A DNA stretch of 64,000 nt from Pseudomonas sp. UBA6562 (GTDB taxonomy: Bacteria; Pseudomonadota; Gammaproteobacteria; Pseudomonadales; Pseudomonadaceae). Both the position numbers and the translations under genes were made by a program. The stretch lies in the NCBI RefSeq assembly GCF_002434265.1, contig NZ_DJJS01000004.1, positions 124,001-188,000 of the forward strand. The letters are read 5' to 3'. A model generated the notes under the pieces. The model worked only from the letters and a program-made list of their open reading frames with translations, ran no database searches and was not told the DNA's origin. The number at the start of each line of letters is the position of its first letter. Positions within the stretch are counted from its first letter, which is position 1. This document shows positions 35,936 through 44,920 of this stretch, piece after piece.

Positions 35936-37405
35936 ATGGCGCTAATCAGTGTTGAACCCTGCACCCTCGCGGTGTTTGGAGCCTTGGGCGACCTGGCCCT
36001 GCGCAAGCTGTTCCCTGCGTTGTACCAGCTCGACCGTGCGCAGTTGCTGCATGCCGACACGCGTTTGCTGGCCCTGGCCCGCGAAGCGGGCAGCGCCGAG
36101 GCGCATCTGCACAGTATCGAGACCCACCTGCGCCGCCATGTGCCGGCGGCCGACCTGGAACCCGAGGCCCTGGCACGCTTCCTCCGGCGCCTGAGCTACC
36201 AGCACCTCGATTTCCTGGAAGGCGAGGGCTACACCGCTTTGGCCGAACAGGTGCCGGCCGAGGGGCCGCTGATCGCCTACTTCGCTACCGCCGCAGCGGT
36301 CTATGGCGCAATCTGCGAGAACCTCGACAAGGCCGGCCTGGCCGAGCGTACCCGTGTGGTGCTGGAAAAGCCCATCGGCCACGACCTGGAATCCTCGCGC
36401 CGGGTCAACGACGCCGTAGCGCGGTTCTTTCCTGAAAACCGTGTGTACCGCATCGACCATTACCTGGGCAAGGAAACGGTACAGAACCTCATCGCCTTGC
36501 GTTTCGCCAACAGCCTGTTCGAAACCCAGTGGAACCAGAACTCCATTTCCCACGTGGAAATCACCGTGGCCGAGAAGGTCGGCATCGAGGGGCGCTGGGG
36601 CTATTTCGACAAGGCCGGGCAGTTGCGCGACATGATCCAGAACCACCTGTTGCAGCTGCTCTGCCTGATCGCCATGGACCCGCCCAGCGACCTGTCGGCC
36701 GACAGCATCCGCGACGAAAAGGTGAAGGTGCTCAAAGCACTGGCGCCGATCACCGGCGAGAACCTCGCCACCCGTGTGGTGCGCGGCCAGTACATCGCCG
36801 GCTACAGCGACGGCCAGCCGGTGCCGGGGTATCTGGAGGAAGACAACTGCAACGCGCACAGCGACACGGAAACCTTCGTCGCCCTGCGCGCCGACATCCG
36901 CAACTGGCGTTGGTCGGGCGTGCCGTTCTACCTGCGTACCGGCAAGCGCATGCCGCAGAAGCTGTCGCAGATCGTCATCCACTTCAAGGAAACCCCGCAC
37001 TACATCTTCGCTCCCGAGCAGCGCCTGGAGATCGGCAACAAGCTGGTCATCCGCCTGCAACCGGACGAAGGCATTTCCCTGCGCGTGATGACCAAGGAGC
37101 AGGGGTTGGACAAGGGCATGCACCTGCGCAGCGGCCCGCTGCAACTGAATTTTTCCGAGACCTGGCGCAGCGCGCGGATTCCGGATGCCTACGAACGCCT
37201 CCTGCTGGAGGTGATGCGCGGCAACCAGAACCTGTTCGTACGCAAGGACGAGATCGAGCACGCCTGGTCGTGGTGCGACCAGTTGATCGCTGGCTGGCAA
37301 CGCAGCGGCGATGCGCCCAAACCCTATGCCGCGGGTTCCTGGGGGCCGATGAGCTCGATCGCATTGATCACCCGAGATGGGAGGGCATGGTATGGCGATA
37401 TCTGA
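35936..37405 (+). CDS. zwf: Glucose-6-phosphate 1-dehydrogenase
   Basis: Oxidises glucose-6-phosphate to 6-phosphogluconolactone. The 489-residue enzyme has the dinucleotide motif VFGALGDLALRKLFPALYQL and the active site RIDHYLGKETVQN. ATG at 35936. It overlaps pgl by 14 bases; the order zwf-pgl-eda is a standard Pseudomonas operon under HexR. Confidence 0.97.
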   Translation: MALISVEPCTLAVFGALGDLALRKLFPALYQLDRAQLLHADTRLLALAREAGSAEAHLHSIETHLRRHVPAADLEPEALARFLRRLSYQHLDFLEGEGYTALAEQVPAEGPLIAYFATAAAVYGAICENLDKAGLAERTRVVLEKPIGHDLESSRRVNDAVARFFPENRVYRIDHYLGKETVQNLIALRFANSLFETQWNQNSISHVEITVAEKVGIEGRWGYFDKAGQLRDMIQNHLLQLLCLIAMDPPSDLSADSIRDEKVKVLKALAPITGENLATRVVRGQYIAGYSDGQPVPGYLEEDNCNAHSDTETFVALRADIRNWRWSGVPFYLRTGKRMPQKLSQIVIHFKETPHYIFAPEQRLEIGNKLVIRLQPDEGISLRVMTKEQGLDKGMHLRSGPLQLNFSETWRSARIPDAYERLLLEVMRGNQNLFVRKDEIEHAWSWCDQLIAGWQRSGDAPKPYAAGSWGPMSSIALITRDGRAWYGDI

Positions 37406-38102
37406 CTTGCAACTGCCGAGCTGCGTGAACACGCATTCGCTCACCGATTCGACGGCCTTGGCGCAGACCCTGGCTCAGGACGTGGCCGCACGACTGAGCC
37501 GCGCCATCGAGCGCAACGGCCGCGCCTGCGTGGTACTGTCCGGTGGCCGTAGCCCGGTGCCGTTTCTCGAACGACTGGCGCAGCAGCCCCTGGACTGGTC
37601 GAAAGTCACCGTCAGCCTGGCCGACGAGCGCTGGGTGCCGGTCGAACATGACGACAGCAATGCCAAGCTGCTGGCCACGCACCTGCTGCAAGGCGCTGCC
37701 GCCCAGGCCACCTTCCTCGGCCTGTATCAGCCCGCCGCCGACCTGGACAGCGCTGCACAACTGGCCGATGCCGCGCTGGCCGACCTGCCGCCGATCGACG
37801 TGCTGGTGCTGGGCATGGGCGACGATGGGCACACCGCTTCGCTGTTCCCCGACAGCCCCCACCTCGGCGAAGGGCTTGCCCGCGAAAGCGCACGTCGCTG
37901 CCTGCCGATGCTGGCGCCGAGCGTGCCGCACCAGCGCCTGAGCCTGACCCGCGCACTGCTGGCCAGCGCCGACTTCACCGCCTTGTCCATCCAAGGCCAG
38001 GGCAAGCTCGCCACACTGCGCCAGGCGCTGGACAGCGACGCGCACAGCATGCCCATCCACGCGTTTCTTCAAGACCCCCTGGACATCTACTGGTGCCCAT
38101 GA
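37392..38102 (+). CDS. pgl: 6-phosphogluconolactonase
   Basis: A 236-residue lactonase of the DevB/NagB fold. LSGGRSPVPFLERLAQ and SLADERWVPVEHDDSN are the family motifs, and GMGDDGHTASLFP follows. ATG at 37392 lies inside the end of zwf and follows GGGAGG. Confidence 0.95.
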   Translation: MAISDLQLPSCVNTHSLTDSTALAQTLAQDVAARLSRAIERNGRACVVLSGGRSPVPFLERLAQQPLDWSKVTVSLADERWVPVEHDDSNAKLLATHLLQGAAAQATFLGLYQPAADLDSAAQLADAALADLPPIDVLVLGMGDDGHTASLFPDSPHLGEGLARESARRCLPMLAPSVPHQRLSLTRALLASADFTALSIQGQGKLATLRQALDSDAHSMPIHAFLQDPLDIYWCP

Positions 38103-38119
38103 GCCAAGGATCAGCTGAC

Positions 38120-38794
38120 ATGACCACCCTCGAACGCCCCCAACCGCTGCTGAGCATGAGCGAGAAGACCGCGCGCATCGACGCGATCTGCGCCCAGGCG
38201 CGCATCCTGCCGGTGATCACCATCGCCCGCGAGCAGGACATCCTGCCGCTGGCCGATGCGCTGGCGGCCGGGGGCATCCGCACCCTCGAAGTGACCTTGC
38301 GCTCGGCCCATGGCCTCAAGGCCATCGAGGTGCTGCGCGAGCAGCGCCCGGAGCTGTGCGTAGGCGCCGGCACGGTGCTCGACCGCCGCATGTTCGAAGC
38401 GGTGGCTGCCGCCGGCGCACAGTTCGTGGTCAGCCCCGGCATCACCCCCGAACTGCTGCAAGCGGGCGTGCAGGGTGACATTCCGCTGTTGCCCGGCATC
38501 AGCACGGCGTCGGAAATCATGACTGGCTACGCCCTGGGCTATCGCCGCTTCAAGCTGTTCCCCGCAGAAATCAGCGGCGGCGCGGCGGCCATCAAAGCTT
38601 TCGCCGGTCCGTTCGGCGACATTCGTTTCTGCCCTACGGGTGGGGTCAACCAGGCCAACGCGCGCAGTTACATGGCGTTGCCCAACGTGATGTGCGTGGG
38701 CGGCACCTGGATGCTCGACAGCGGTTGGATCAAGAACGGCGATTGGGCACGCATTGAAGCGAGCAGCGCCGAGGCAATGGCGTTGTTTGATTGA
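38120..38794 (+). CDS. eda: KDPG aldolase (2-keto-3-deoxy-6-phosphogluconate aldolase)
   Basis: Splits KDPG to pyruvate and glyceraldehyde-3-phosphate. The 224-residue enzyme has Glu57 (RTLEVTLRS) and the Schiff-base lysine Lys145 (RRFKLFPAE). ATG at 38120 follows AAGGA at nine bases; an ATG at 38099, overlapping the pgl stop, is possible. Confidence 0.96.
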   Translation: MTTLERPQPLLSMSEKTARIDAICAQARILPVITIAREQDILPLADALAAGGIRTLEVTLRSAHGLKAIEVLREQRPELCVGAGTVLDRRMFEAVAAAGAQFVVSPGITPELLQAGVQGDIPLLPGISTASEIMTGYALGYRRFKLFPAEISGGAAAIKAFAGPFGDIRFCPTGGVNQANARSYMALPNVMCVGGTWMLDSGWIKNGDWARIEASSAEAMALFD

Positions 38795-38819
38795 TCGAAT
38801 ACGTTGTATTCCGCGATCG

Positions 38820-38845
38820 AAGGAGCGCCTAAGGCGCCCCTTTAC
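38820..38845. terminator. Terminator between eda and the RHS gene
   Basis: GGAGCGCCTAAGGCGCCCC forms a compact stem (GCGCCT/AGGCGC) followed on the plus strand by a short pyrimidine run (CCTTTACT). It lies between convergent eda and the minus-strand RHS gene, only 58 bases apart. Confidence 0.6.
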
Positions 38846-38852
38846 TCCACCG

Positions 38853-41800
38853 CTATATCCAACTCGTTACCGGAGGCAACAGGTACTCGTGGAGCCAGCG
38901 TTCGTCATTGCGCGAGAAGCAGAAGGCTCCGATATGATGACCTGGCTGACGCTCCAATAGATCCAGCGTGTCAGGCGTGATGCCCCGATTGTTGATGCCG
39001 CTCAAATCATGGATATGAATTTTGCGTTTGCGTAGGGCTCGGCGGACGATCCGTACATCGTCGGAAGTTCCTCTAATCTGGTTGAGGACATCCACTTGGT
39101 ACTTCGTTACCAGCGGTTTTTTGCGGTCGAAATGAGTAAGGTGCTCGTACGCATTTATATCTTCGTAGAAAAATGCTTTTTCGTTGAATCTAGGGTTGCG
39201 TCGATACGCATTGCGGCCTTGTGGATTTTGATAACTTATCCAGTTGTCTCCCCACTTCCTACCGTGCGCGCCGGAATAGATATGAATGGGGCTTGCGGAG
39301 TTTCTTCTGGATATACGGATCAATGGCTCCTGAACATGGTGGCACCGGATCGCCTGGTCCGCGCCCCACAAGGTGCTCGACGGGATCAGTGCGGGCGTTT
39401 CGCTGAACCACTGCGGAACTCTGTAAATACCGGCTGGGTGCTGCGACAGGTTTAGCGTGGGAACGCTATCGGCTTTGAAGCCGAATCGGTACAGGCCTTT
39501 CTTAGGCGCCGTGTGGGTGACGGCAGGAGGTCTGCCCGCACGCATACCGCGACTAGGCAATGACGAGCCAGTCATCGAGGAGCCAATCACAGCGCGTCCA
39601 GCCGTGGCGCCCGCCGTCCTAGCGGCGATGGCAAAGCCTGCACCGGCGCTGAACATACCTACGCCGAGACCTATGTAATCAAGCGTCTGCGCGAGCTCCG
39701 GATTACTGTCTTCAATGACTAACGACGCTATCTCGAACCCGGACGCGGCTACCGCCAACCCTGTGACTGCGATAGCCAGGCCTAGCGAGGTGCCGCCGGT
39801 GAATGGCGCGCTCAATAGCCCGGTCGCCGCCATCACATAACGGAACTCTTTGGTTTCGAGCAACGTCCCGGAAGCTTTGCGTGAGTACTGTGCAACCCGT
39901 TGGTGCCCACTCGGGTCATGGTAGTTGATTGGGTCGCCGGAGCAGTATGCATAAGTGGCAGGGCCGCCATCACCGAAAGGGCTGAGACTGTCCGGGCTTT
40001 GGAATGACATGAGCGCTGGGTTGTACAGCCTGTAGTTGCCCAGATAGTAATTACCATCGGGCAGTAGCGGCTCTCCCTTGTAACCAAGCCAATCGCATCC
40101 TGTGGGTGCAGCATCGATGAATCCATAGGGCGAGTACACATGGTATGCGATCGAGTGATCAGCGCCGACCGTCGCGAAGATCGTACCGGCAGCATCACGC
40201 AGTTCGAATGTCCTCGTTACCCGTTCGCCGTCATCCCTGCACTCCTGCAAGTAGCAACTGGTGCTTTCATTGAGCATCAGCACGTCGCGCCGAATAGCCT
40301 TCGCATTGGATGACAACGGAGTGAATACTTGGGAGCGCGCGTACACCTGCCCAGCACGATAGTGGAACCGATAGCCCGCTTCAGTGGAGGCTTTTAGATG
40401 GATGCCACGTAAGCGGCCTAGATCATCGTAGCCATACGTCAGGACACGATGATCGTTGGAGTGCATTCCCCCGGACACCTTGGGCTGGCCATTGCCGTAA
40501 AAACTGCAATGATTGCTGACCCAGCGTCCCTTGGCATCGCTGACAATGGCGGTTTTATCGTGTTTGACCAGAACACCGGGTTTGCTGGAGCTGAATGACC
40601 TGTCGAAGGTCGCGCTCCAGGCCCATGCCCCAGGTCGTTGATTTTTTTCACTGCATTGGGTCGAGGTCACATTGCCGAGCACATCGTAGTCGAACGTCTG
40701 TTTTGCAAAAGCGCCCTCTTTATATTTGAAGTACTTACCGTCCCCGTCCCATTGGATGAGACGGCCATGGCTGTCGTATTGATAGGCGTCTGAGGAGTGC
40801 GATTTTTTATCGACAAGCAGCTCACTCTTGCTGAGTTTTCCATCTGCCAGGAGCGTGCGTTTCAACTCGTGTGACGGCATGCCTGGACAGGTGAAACGGC
40901 GGGATATTTCGTTGCCTGCCAAGTCGTAGGTATACGCGACTGTCATCGTGCGTTGGCCGCTAATATCCTCGACAGTTTCTTGCAGTGGCAGGCCGTCGTC
41001 CCGATAGGTAAACGCTGCCCTGAAGGTATCGCTGTCCAATGCCGTCAGACGTCCGAATGCATCGTACTTGTAATGCATCACGTAATCTGCAATGTCGGTC
41101 GTGCGCAGAAGCTGTCCCGCCGCGCTGTAGGCGGCAGCTGTGCGCAGCGTCGTGCTAGACGTTCTGTCCAGCGTCAAACCTACCGGGCAGTCCATTAAGA
41201 GCGTCTGATTGGCACTGTCCCATTTGCAGGCATAACCGTCGAGCACAGGAGGCGTGTCTTGCGAGCCTGGAGAAGCCTCGTCATTGAACGACTCGACCAC
41301 GCCGCCGACGCTGCGACTTGAAAGCCGACCCAAGCTGTCGACTGACTGGGAGCCCAGTTCCAATGATGCGCCCCCGCTGCTGTCGGTGATCGTCGCGCGG
41401 GTGGCTATTGGTGATCGGGTATCGGCAGCGTAGGTGTTGTTAATAACGATGCCGTTGCTATTTTGCGAGGTAAGCCGGCCGAAGCTGTCGTAATCGAAGA
41501 GGCTCTTGACCGAATGGTTACCGGCGGTGCGGTGGCTTTCTGTGAGCCAGCCATTCCTGTCGTACTTGAACTCAACCTTTTCCCGCTGGTGAGTCTTGGT
41601 GCCTTCGACCGTACCGACAATGACGGCGGTGCGATGACCCTCAACGTCATACGACGTCTGGATTTTAAACGCGTCCTTGGTACTATTCGAAACGCTCGAA
41701 ATAAGTGCTTGCGTACGTGTGCCGGCATCCCAGGTCTGTTTCAGGGTGAAATCGCCGTGTACCGCCTTTAGCCCATCTTCAATACGGCTTGTGACAATCG

Positions 41801-44375
41801 TTTTGCTATCGACGACATTGCCCTTGCCGTCCTTGAGGGTCCTGACTACCTGACGGGCGTCATCCTCCGCAGCGAAAGTGGTTACCGTTTCGTGTTCGCT
41901 GATCAGGAGGTTTTTCGCGTCGTAGTCGAATACACTCAGTCGGATTTCGAGATCTTCGCGATCATATTCGCTTGATGTCTGCAGCAGCCAGTTTTTGCCA
42001 TCTCGCGTCAGCCAGTGCGCACGGACTCGCCCTTGCTGGTCAATCGTGACACGGGTGCCATGGCCGAATTCACTGTTCTGGACTTGGTGCTGGACATGAC
42101 CGCTCGGCAGGGGGGTCAGCGTATAAGTGATGATGACCGCAGGTTGCAGGGCCGAGGACAGCGACTGGCTGGCAAGCAAGCCGTTGGATGTGTAGTTCAA
42201 TTCTGTTACTTGTCCATCCCCATCGACCTTCTGGTAAAGCCTGCCGGTCAAATGCGAGCGAGTGGTACTCGACGTTGTGGTGACGCCATCAGGCGCGCTG
42301 ACAGTCGCAGTAACGGTGATCCTATGAGGGGGCGTGGAAGGCTGGCTATAACCCAACGCGGTCACTATCTTTTTGGACGCGATCGCTGCGCCATCCTGAT
42401 CAAGTGCATAAGCAGTACTTTTCTTCAAACAGGCAAATCCCGGCTTTTTGGGATCTGTTCCATAAGAGAGTTCATCCACCCGCATCGACATCGCTCGCCA
42501 CGGTTTTCGTAGTTTGAAGCCCGAAGCGTTCTGTTCGCTCTGTTGCTTCAAACTCTTTTCCAAACTCGCCTGCATCGAGACGAATTGAGCTTTTTCCTCT
42601 GCATCTACACTCGCGGTCATTTGCGCTTTCAAACTGTCGGTAAAGGGCTTTGCCCACGTCTTGGCAATCTCCAGCTGTAACGCTGAAATATCCACGCGTT
42701 CGAAGTCCGGCTCAAGAATCGTTAGCTTGTGGGAAGGTTTGAGCACATGTGCACGTCTCACGTGCGGCTGCTTGATCGGAACGAATTTCTGGTAACCGTA
42801 AAACGTCAAGGATTGCGCATGCAGGACGCCCCCCTGGCGTATTGACGTCAACTCGGATTCGGGATGTGAGGAAAAGCCAGTGGTCGCCCCGGGATAGGCC
42901 AGTTCAAGCGGCAGTTGAAACGCTTTTTTTGCATACGTGGTGCCGGCATGAGACAGATTGACGGTGCTGTGCAGTACCTTGTACCAAGTCAGGCCGCTCT
43001 TGCCAAAAATCAAAAATCCCCAACCGATGGGATTGGCATAATCCACTGCGGCCAAGGGCGCCTGGCTCAACCAGTTCTCACCGCTTACCGTAGAAACGCG
43101 TTCGGACGTTTCCTTGATTTCGTAAACGTCGTAGTCGTTATAGTAGGTCCACTCGGTCACCACGTCGGCCTCGTCATGCTTGACCAAGTTACCACTCGCA
43201 TCGAACTCCCAAAAACAACTGCCTACCGCTTCGGCATCAACGCTGCGTGTGGCGGTCAGGCGTACCCGCTGCTCGCTTTCGAGCACGGTCAATGTGTGCT
43301 TAATTTCCTCCACCGTACCACCGGCTTCAACTTTGAAAGCGGCAAGCCGATCGTGTTCATAACAGTAGGTATAGAGGCCGACGTGCTGTGGGGGAGAGGT
43401 TGGCGTGTCCTTCGGCAGTCCACGTGAGCATGTAACAGTCGTGGTATGCGTATTCCGCACGCTGGCATAAGTATAGACCGCAATTAGGCTGTCCTGGTCA
43501 GCGTAGCCGTGAGGTTGGATACGATAGCTGCCAATTTTACCCTTACTGTAGGTGAACAGGGCTTGGTGGGTATGGATGCAGGACGTTGGCTCGGTGTAGA
43601 TCTCGATGACATCTAGACATTCAACCTGTTTGGCGTTGGTCTTCAAGCGATAGACCCGTTGATCTGCATGGGTCGTGTCTCCCGTCAGCGTGATCTCAAT
43701 ATCCTTGCCTGAATAATTGATACTAAAGGTCTTCGCTTCTTCTGACCCTGGGAAAACTTCGAGTTTTTGCAGCGTTGAATCTACCCAGTCAGCCTTGAGG
43801 ACGCAGTAGCCTTCGCAGGTGAGCGACTGCACACGTGGGGCCCTATCTTTGTCCGTCCACGAAAAGTCGACAGACGTTCCAGACGGTGCAACCACCTGGG
43901 TAAGCAGTGCGTAGCCGCTCGCAGTCTTGTCAGACTGCATCAACTCATAAACATGAGCAGTCCCATTCTTCAGCATGACGGTCACGTGCCGCTGACCTGT
44001 GACGGCGGTATAACTGCCGCCTTTTCTGACCGCCTCTACACGGGCCTGATTGAATAGCTCGGCGTCGACAAAATAGTTTTCGCCGCGGGTGAAACCCTCC
44101 ATCGCAACGTCACAGGTGATCCGCTGGCCGTTGGTGAAGGGCACGTCATTGAGACTGAGTTTAGTAGTTGCCGTATCTAGACCACCCCAATACATCGACC
44201 AAGTGCCGTAGCCGAAAAAATTAAGCTGAGGCGAGATCAGGTCAACATCGAGTTCAAGAGTAAACAAGGGTCCTTGCTCTTCGTGCAGCATCCCGGCAAT
44301 AGGCAGAATAAACTTGCCGGATCCAGATCGTTCATCAATGGCTATACAGTCGAAGCCGCCGAAATCTTCACTCAT
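38853..44375 (-). CDS. Large RHS/YD-repeat protein with variable C-terminal domain
   Basis: A polymorphic-toxin-type protein of 1,840 residues. No signal peptide, PAAR or VgrG-like part is visible at the N-terminus (MSEDFGGFDCIAIDE). From about residue 900 there are YD repeats (YDSFGRLTS, YDAFGRLTA, YDLAGNEI, YDSHGRLI, YDVLGNVT, YDDLGRLRG). The RHS core ends with YLGNYRLYNPALMSFQSPDSLSPFGDGGPATYAYCSGDPINYHDPSGH near residue 1,491. A 349-residue C-terminal part follows: a hydrophobic stretch (about 1,515-1,600), then a basic domain with IHIYSGAHG and GDNW motifs. It may belong to the putative adhesin 'Stv' group found at RHS ends, but this is tentative. Base composition is clearly lower in G+C than the flanking genes, most of all at the 3' end. 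ATG at 44375 follows GAGGAG. No immunity gene fits in the 58 bases before eda. Confidence 0.85.
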   Translation of the reverse strand: MSEDFGGFDCIAIDERSGSGKFILPIAGMLHEEQGPLFTLELDVDLISPQLNFFGYGTWSMYWGGLDTATTKLSLNDVPFTNGQRITCDVAMEGFTRGENYFVDAELFNQARVEAVRKGGSYTAVTGQRHVTVMLKNGTAHVYELMQSDKTASGYALLTQVVAPSGTSVDFSWTDKDRAPRVQSLTCEGYCVLKADWVDSTLQKLEVFPGSEEAKTFSINYSGKDIEITLTGDTTHADQRVYRLKTNAKQVECLDVIEIYTEPTSCIHTHQALFTYSKGKIGSYRIQPHGYADQDSLIAVYTYASVRNTHTTTVTCSRGLPKDTPTSPPQHVGLYTYCYEHDRLAAFKVEAGGTVEEIKHTLTVLESEQRVRLTATRSVDAEAVGSCFWEFDASGNLVKHDEADVVTEWTYYNDYDVYEIKETSERVSTVSGENWLSQAPLAAVDYANPIGWGFLIFGKSGLTWYKVLHSTVNLSHAGTTYAKKAFQLPLELAYPGATTGFSSHPESELTSIRQGGVLHAQSLTFYGYQKFVPIKQPHVRRAHVLKPSHKLTILEPDFERVDISALQLEIAKTWAKPFTDSLKAQMTASVDAEEKAQFVSMQASLEKSLKQQSEQNASGFKLRKPWRAMSMRVDELSYGTDPKKPGFACLKKSTAYALDQDGAAIASKKIVTALGYSQPSTPPHRITVTATVSAPDGVTTTSSTTRSHLTGRLYQKVDGDGQVTELNYTSNGLLASQSLSSALQPAVIITYTLTPLPSGHVQHQVQNSEFGHGTRVTIDQQGRVRAHWLTRDGKNWLLQTSSEYDREDLEIRLSVFDYDAKNLLISEHETVTTFAAEDDARQVVRTLKDGKGNVVDSKTIVTSRIEDGLKAVHGDFTLKQTWDAGTRTQALISSVSNSTKDAFKIQTSYDVEGHRTAVIVGTVEGTKTHQREKVEFKYDRNGWLTESHRTAGNHSVKSLFDYDSFGRLTSQNSNGIVINNTYAADTRSPIATRATITDSSGGASLELGSQSVDSLGRLSSRSVGGVVESFNDEASPGSQDTPPVLDGYACKWDSANQTLLMDCPVGLTLDRTSSTTLRTAAAYSAAGQLLRTTDIADYVMHYKYDAFGRLTALDSDTFRAAFTYRDDGLPLQETVEDISGQRTMTVAYTYDLAGNEISRRFTCPGMPSHELKRTLLADGKLSKSELLVDKKSHSSDAYQYDSHGRLIQWDGDGKYFKYKEGAFAKQTFDYDVLGNVTSTQCSEKNQRPGAWAWSATFDRSFSSSKPGVLVKHDKTAIVSDAKGRWVSNHCSFYGNGQPKVSGGMHSNDHRVLTYGYDDLGRLRGIHLKASTEAGYRFHYRAGQVYARSQVFTPLSSNAKAIRRDVLMLNESTSCYLQECRDDGERVTRTFELRDAAGTIFATVGADHSIAYHVYSPYGFIDAAPTGCDWLGYKGEPLLPDGNYYLGNYRLYNPALMSFQSPDSLSPFGDGGPATYAYCSGDPINYHDPSGHQRVAQYSRKASGTLLETKEFRYVMAATGLLSAPFTGGTSLGLAIAVTGLAVAASGFEIASLVIEDSNPELAQTLDYIGLGVGMFSAGAGFAIAARTAGATAGRAVIGSSMTGSSLPSRGMRAGRPPAVTHTAPKKGLYRFGFKADSVPTLNLSQHPAGIYRVPQWFSETPALIPSSTLWGADQAIRCHHVQEPLIRISRRNSASPIHIYSGAHGRKWGDNWISYQNPQGRNAYRRNPRFNEKAFFYEDINAYEHLTHFDRKKPLVTKYQVDVLNQIRGTSDDVRIVRRALRKRKIHIHDLSGINNRGITPDTLDLLERQPGHHIGAFCFSRNDERWLHEYLLPPVTSWI

Positions 44376-44467
44376 GATCTTCTCCTCAATGGGACGGCTG
44401 ACCGATTTTCAGCATTCGGTCGCATGGAATCGAGGCTTAGTTTCGATCAGGCCAGCAAGGAGCGACA

Positions 44468-44485
44468 ACTGACAAAAATATCAGT
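44468..44485. promoter_or_regulatory. 18-bp palindromic operator, RHS side
   Basis: ACTGACAAAAATATCAGT is an imperfect dyad (ACTGA-N8-TCAGT) 93 bases before the RHS start. The same element occurs inverted before the halovibrin-like gene at 44921 and, in a variant, before the gene starting at 47906. I do not recognise the regulator. Confidence 0.65.
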
Positions 44486-44835
44486 GCGGCGTGCCGCTAT
44501 TATGCGTAACGCACATGATTTCATTCAGCTTGGCCCCCACGCCCACCCGTGCCCTCTGGTCAAACGCGGCGGACAGCGGATTCTCATGGATGGAAAGGCG
44601 CGCTGTATCGAAGTGTCTTCACCACCGTTGCCGATCCGCACGTCGCGATCCGTCCCTTCAGGACTGCTCATGACGAGCATTCAGCCAAGCCATTCACATG
44701 GACAAAGACGCCAACCTCGGTCATCAGTTCTACATATATGGCAGGCCGTGTGATGAACAATCAGCGGGTCAAGTAAGCGCTTCGGACGCCGGAGCATACG
44801 CGCTTTATAGCGTTGAATATAATGACTGGGCAAGG

Positions 44836-44853
44836 ACTGATATTTTTGTCAGT
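44836..44853. promoter_or_regulatory. 18-bp palindromic operator, halovibrin-like gene 1
   Basis: ACTGATATTTTTGTCAGT is the exact reverse complement of the element at 44468-44485. It ends 67 bases before the ATG at 44921. Confidence 0.65.
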
Positions 44854-44920
44854 TGTTTTTGATGCGCAGGCTCTTAGTCTGAAGGGGTGATTTTTACTTT
44901 TCAAACTTGGAGTTAATGCC

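Larger units (their letters stand above)
44376..44920. promoter_or_regulatory. Divergent control region of the RHS and halovibrin-like genes
   Basis: 545 bases of lower G+C without a credible gene. Two identical copies of a 21-bp element in opposite orientation (44465-44485 and 44836-44856) each contain an 18-bp palindrome, one facing each gene. Small plus-strand frames starting inside the RHS coding region have poor codon use and are discounted. Confidence 0.6.

Noticed and set aside
39096..39678. Plus-strand frames opposite the RHS C-terminal domain as a possible antisense immunity gene
   Set aside because: The frames are antisense shadows with no start signal; immunity genes lie downstream on the same strand.
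44274..44776. Plus-strand frames of up to 159 codons starting inside the RHS gene and crossing the divergent promoter region
   Set aside because: They run through the conserved palindrome and have no ribosome site or domain; not credible as an immunity gene.
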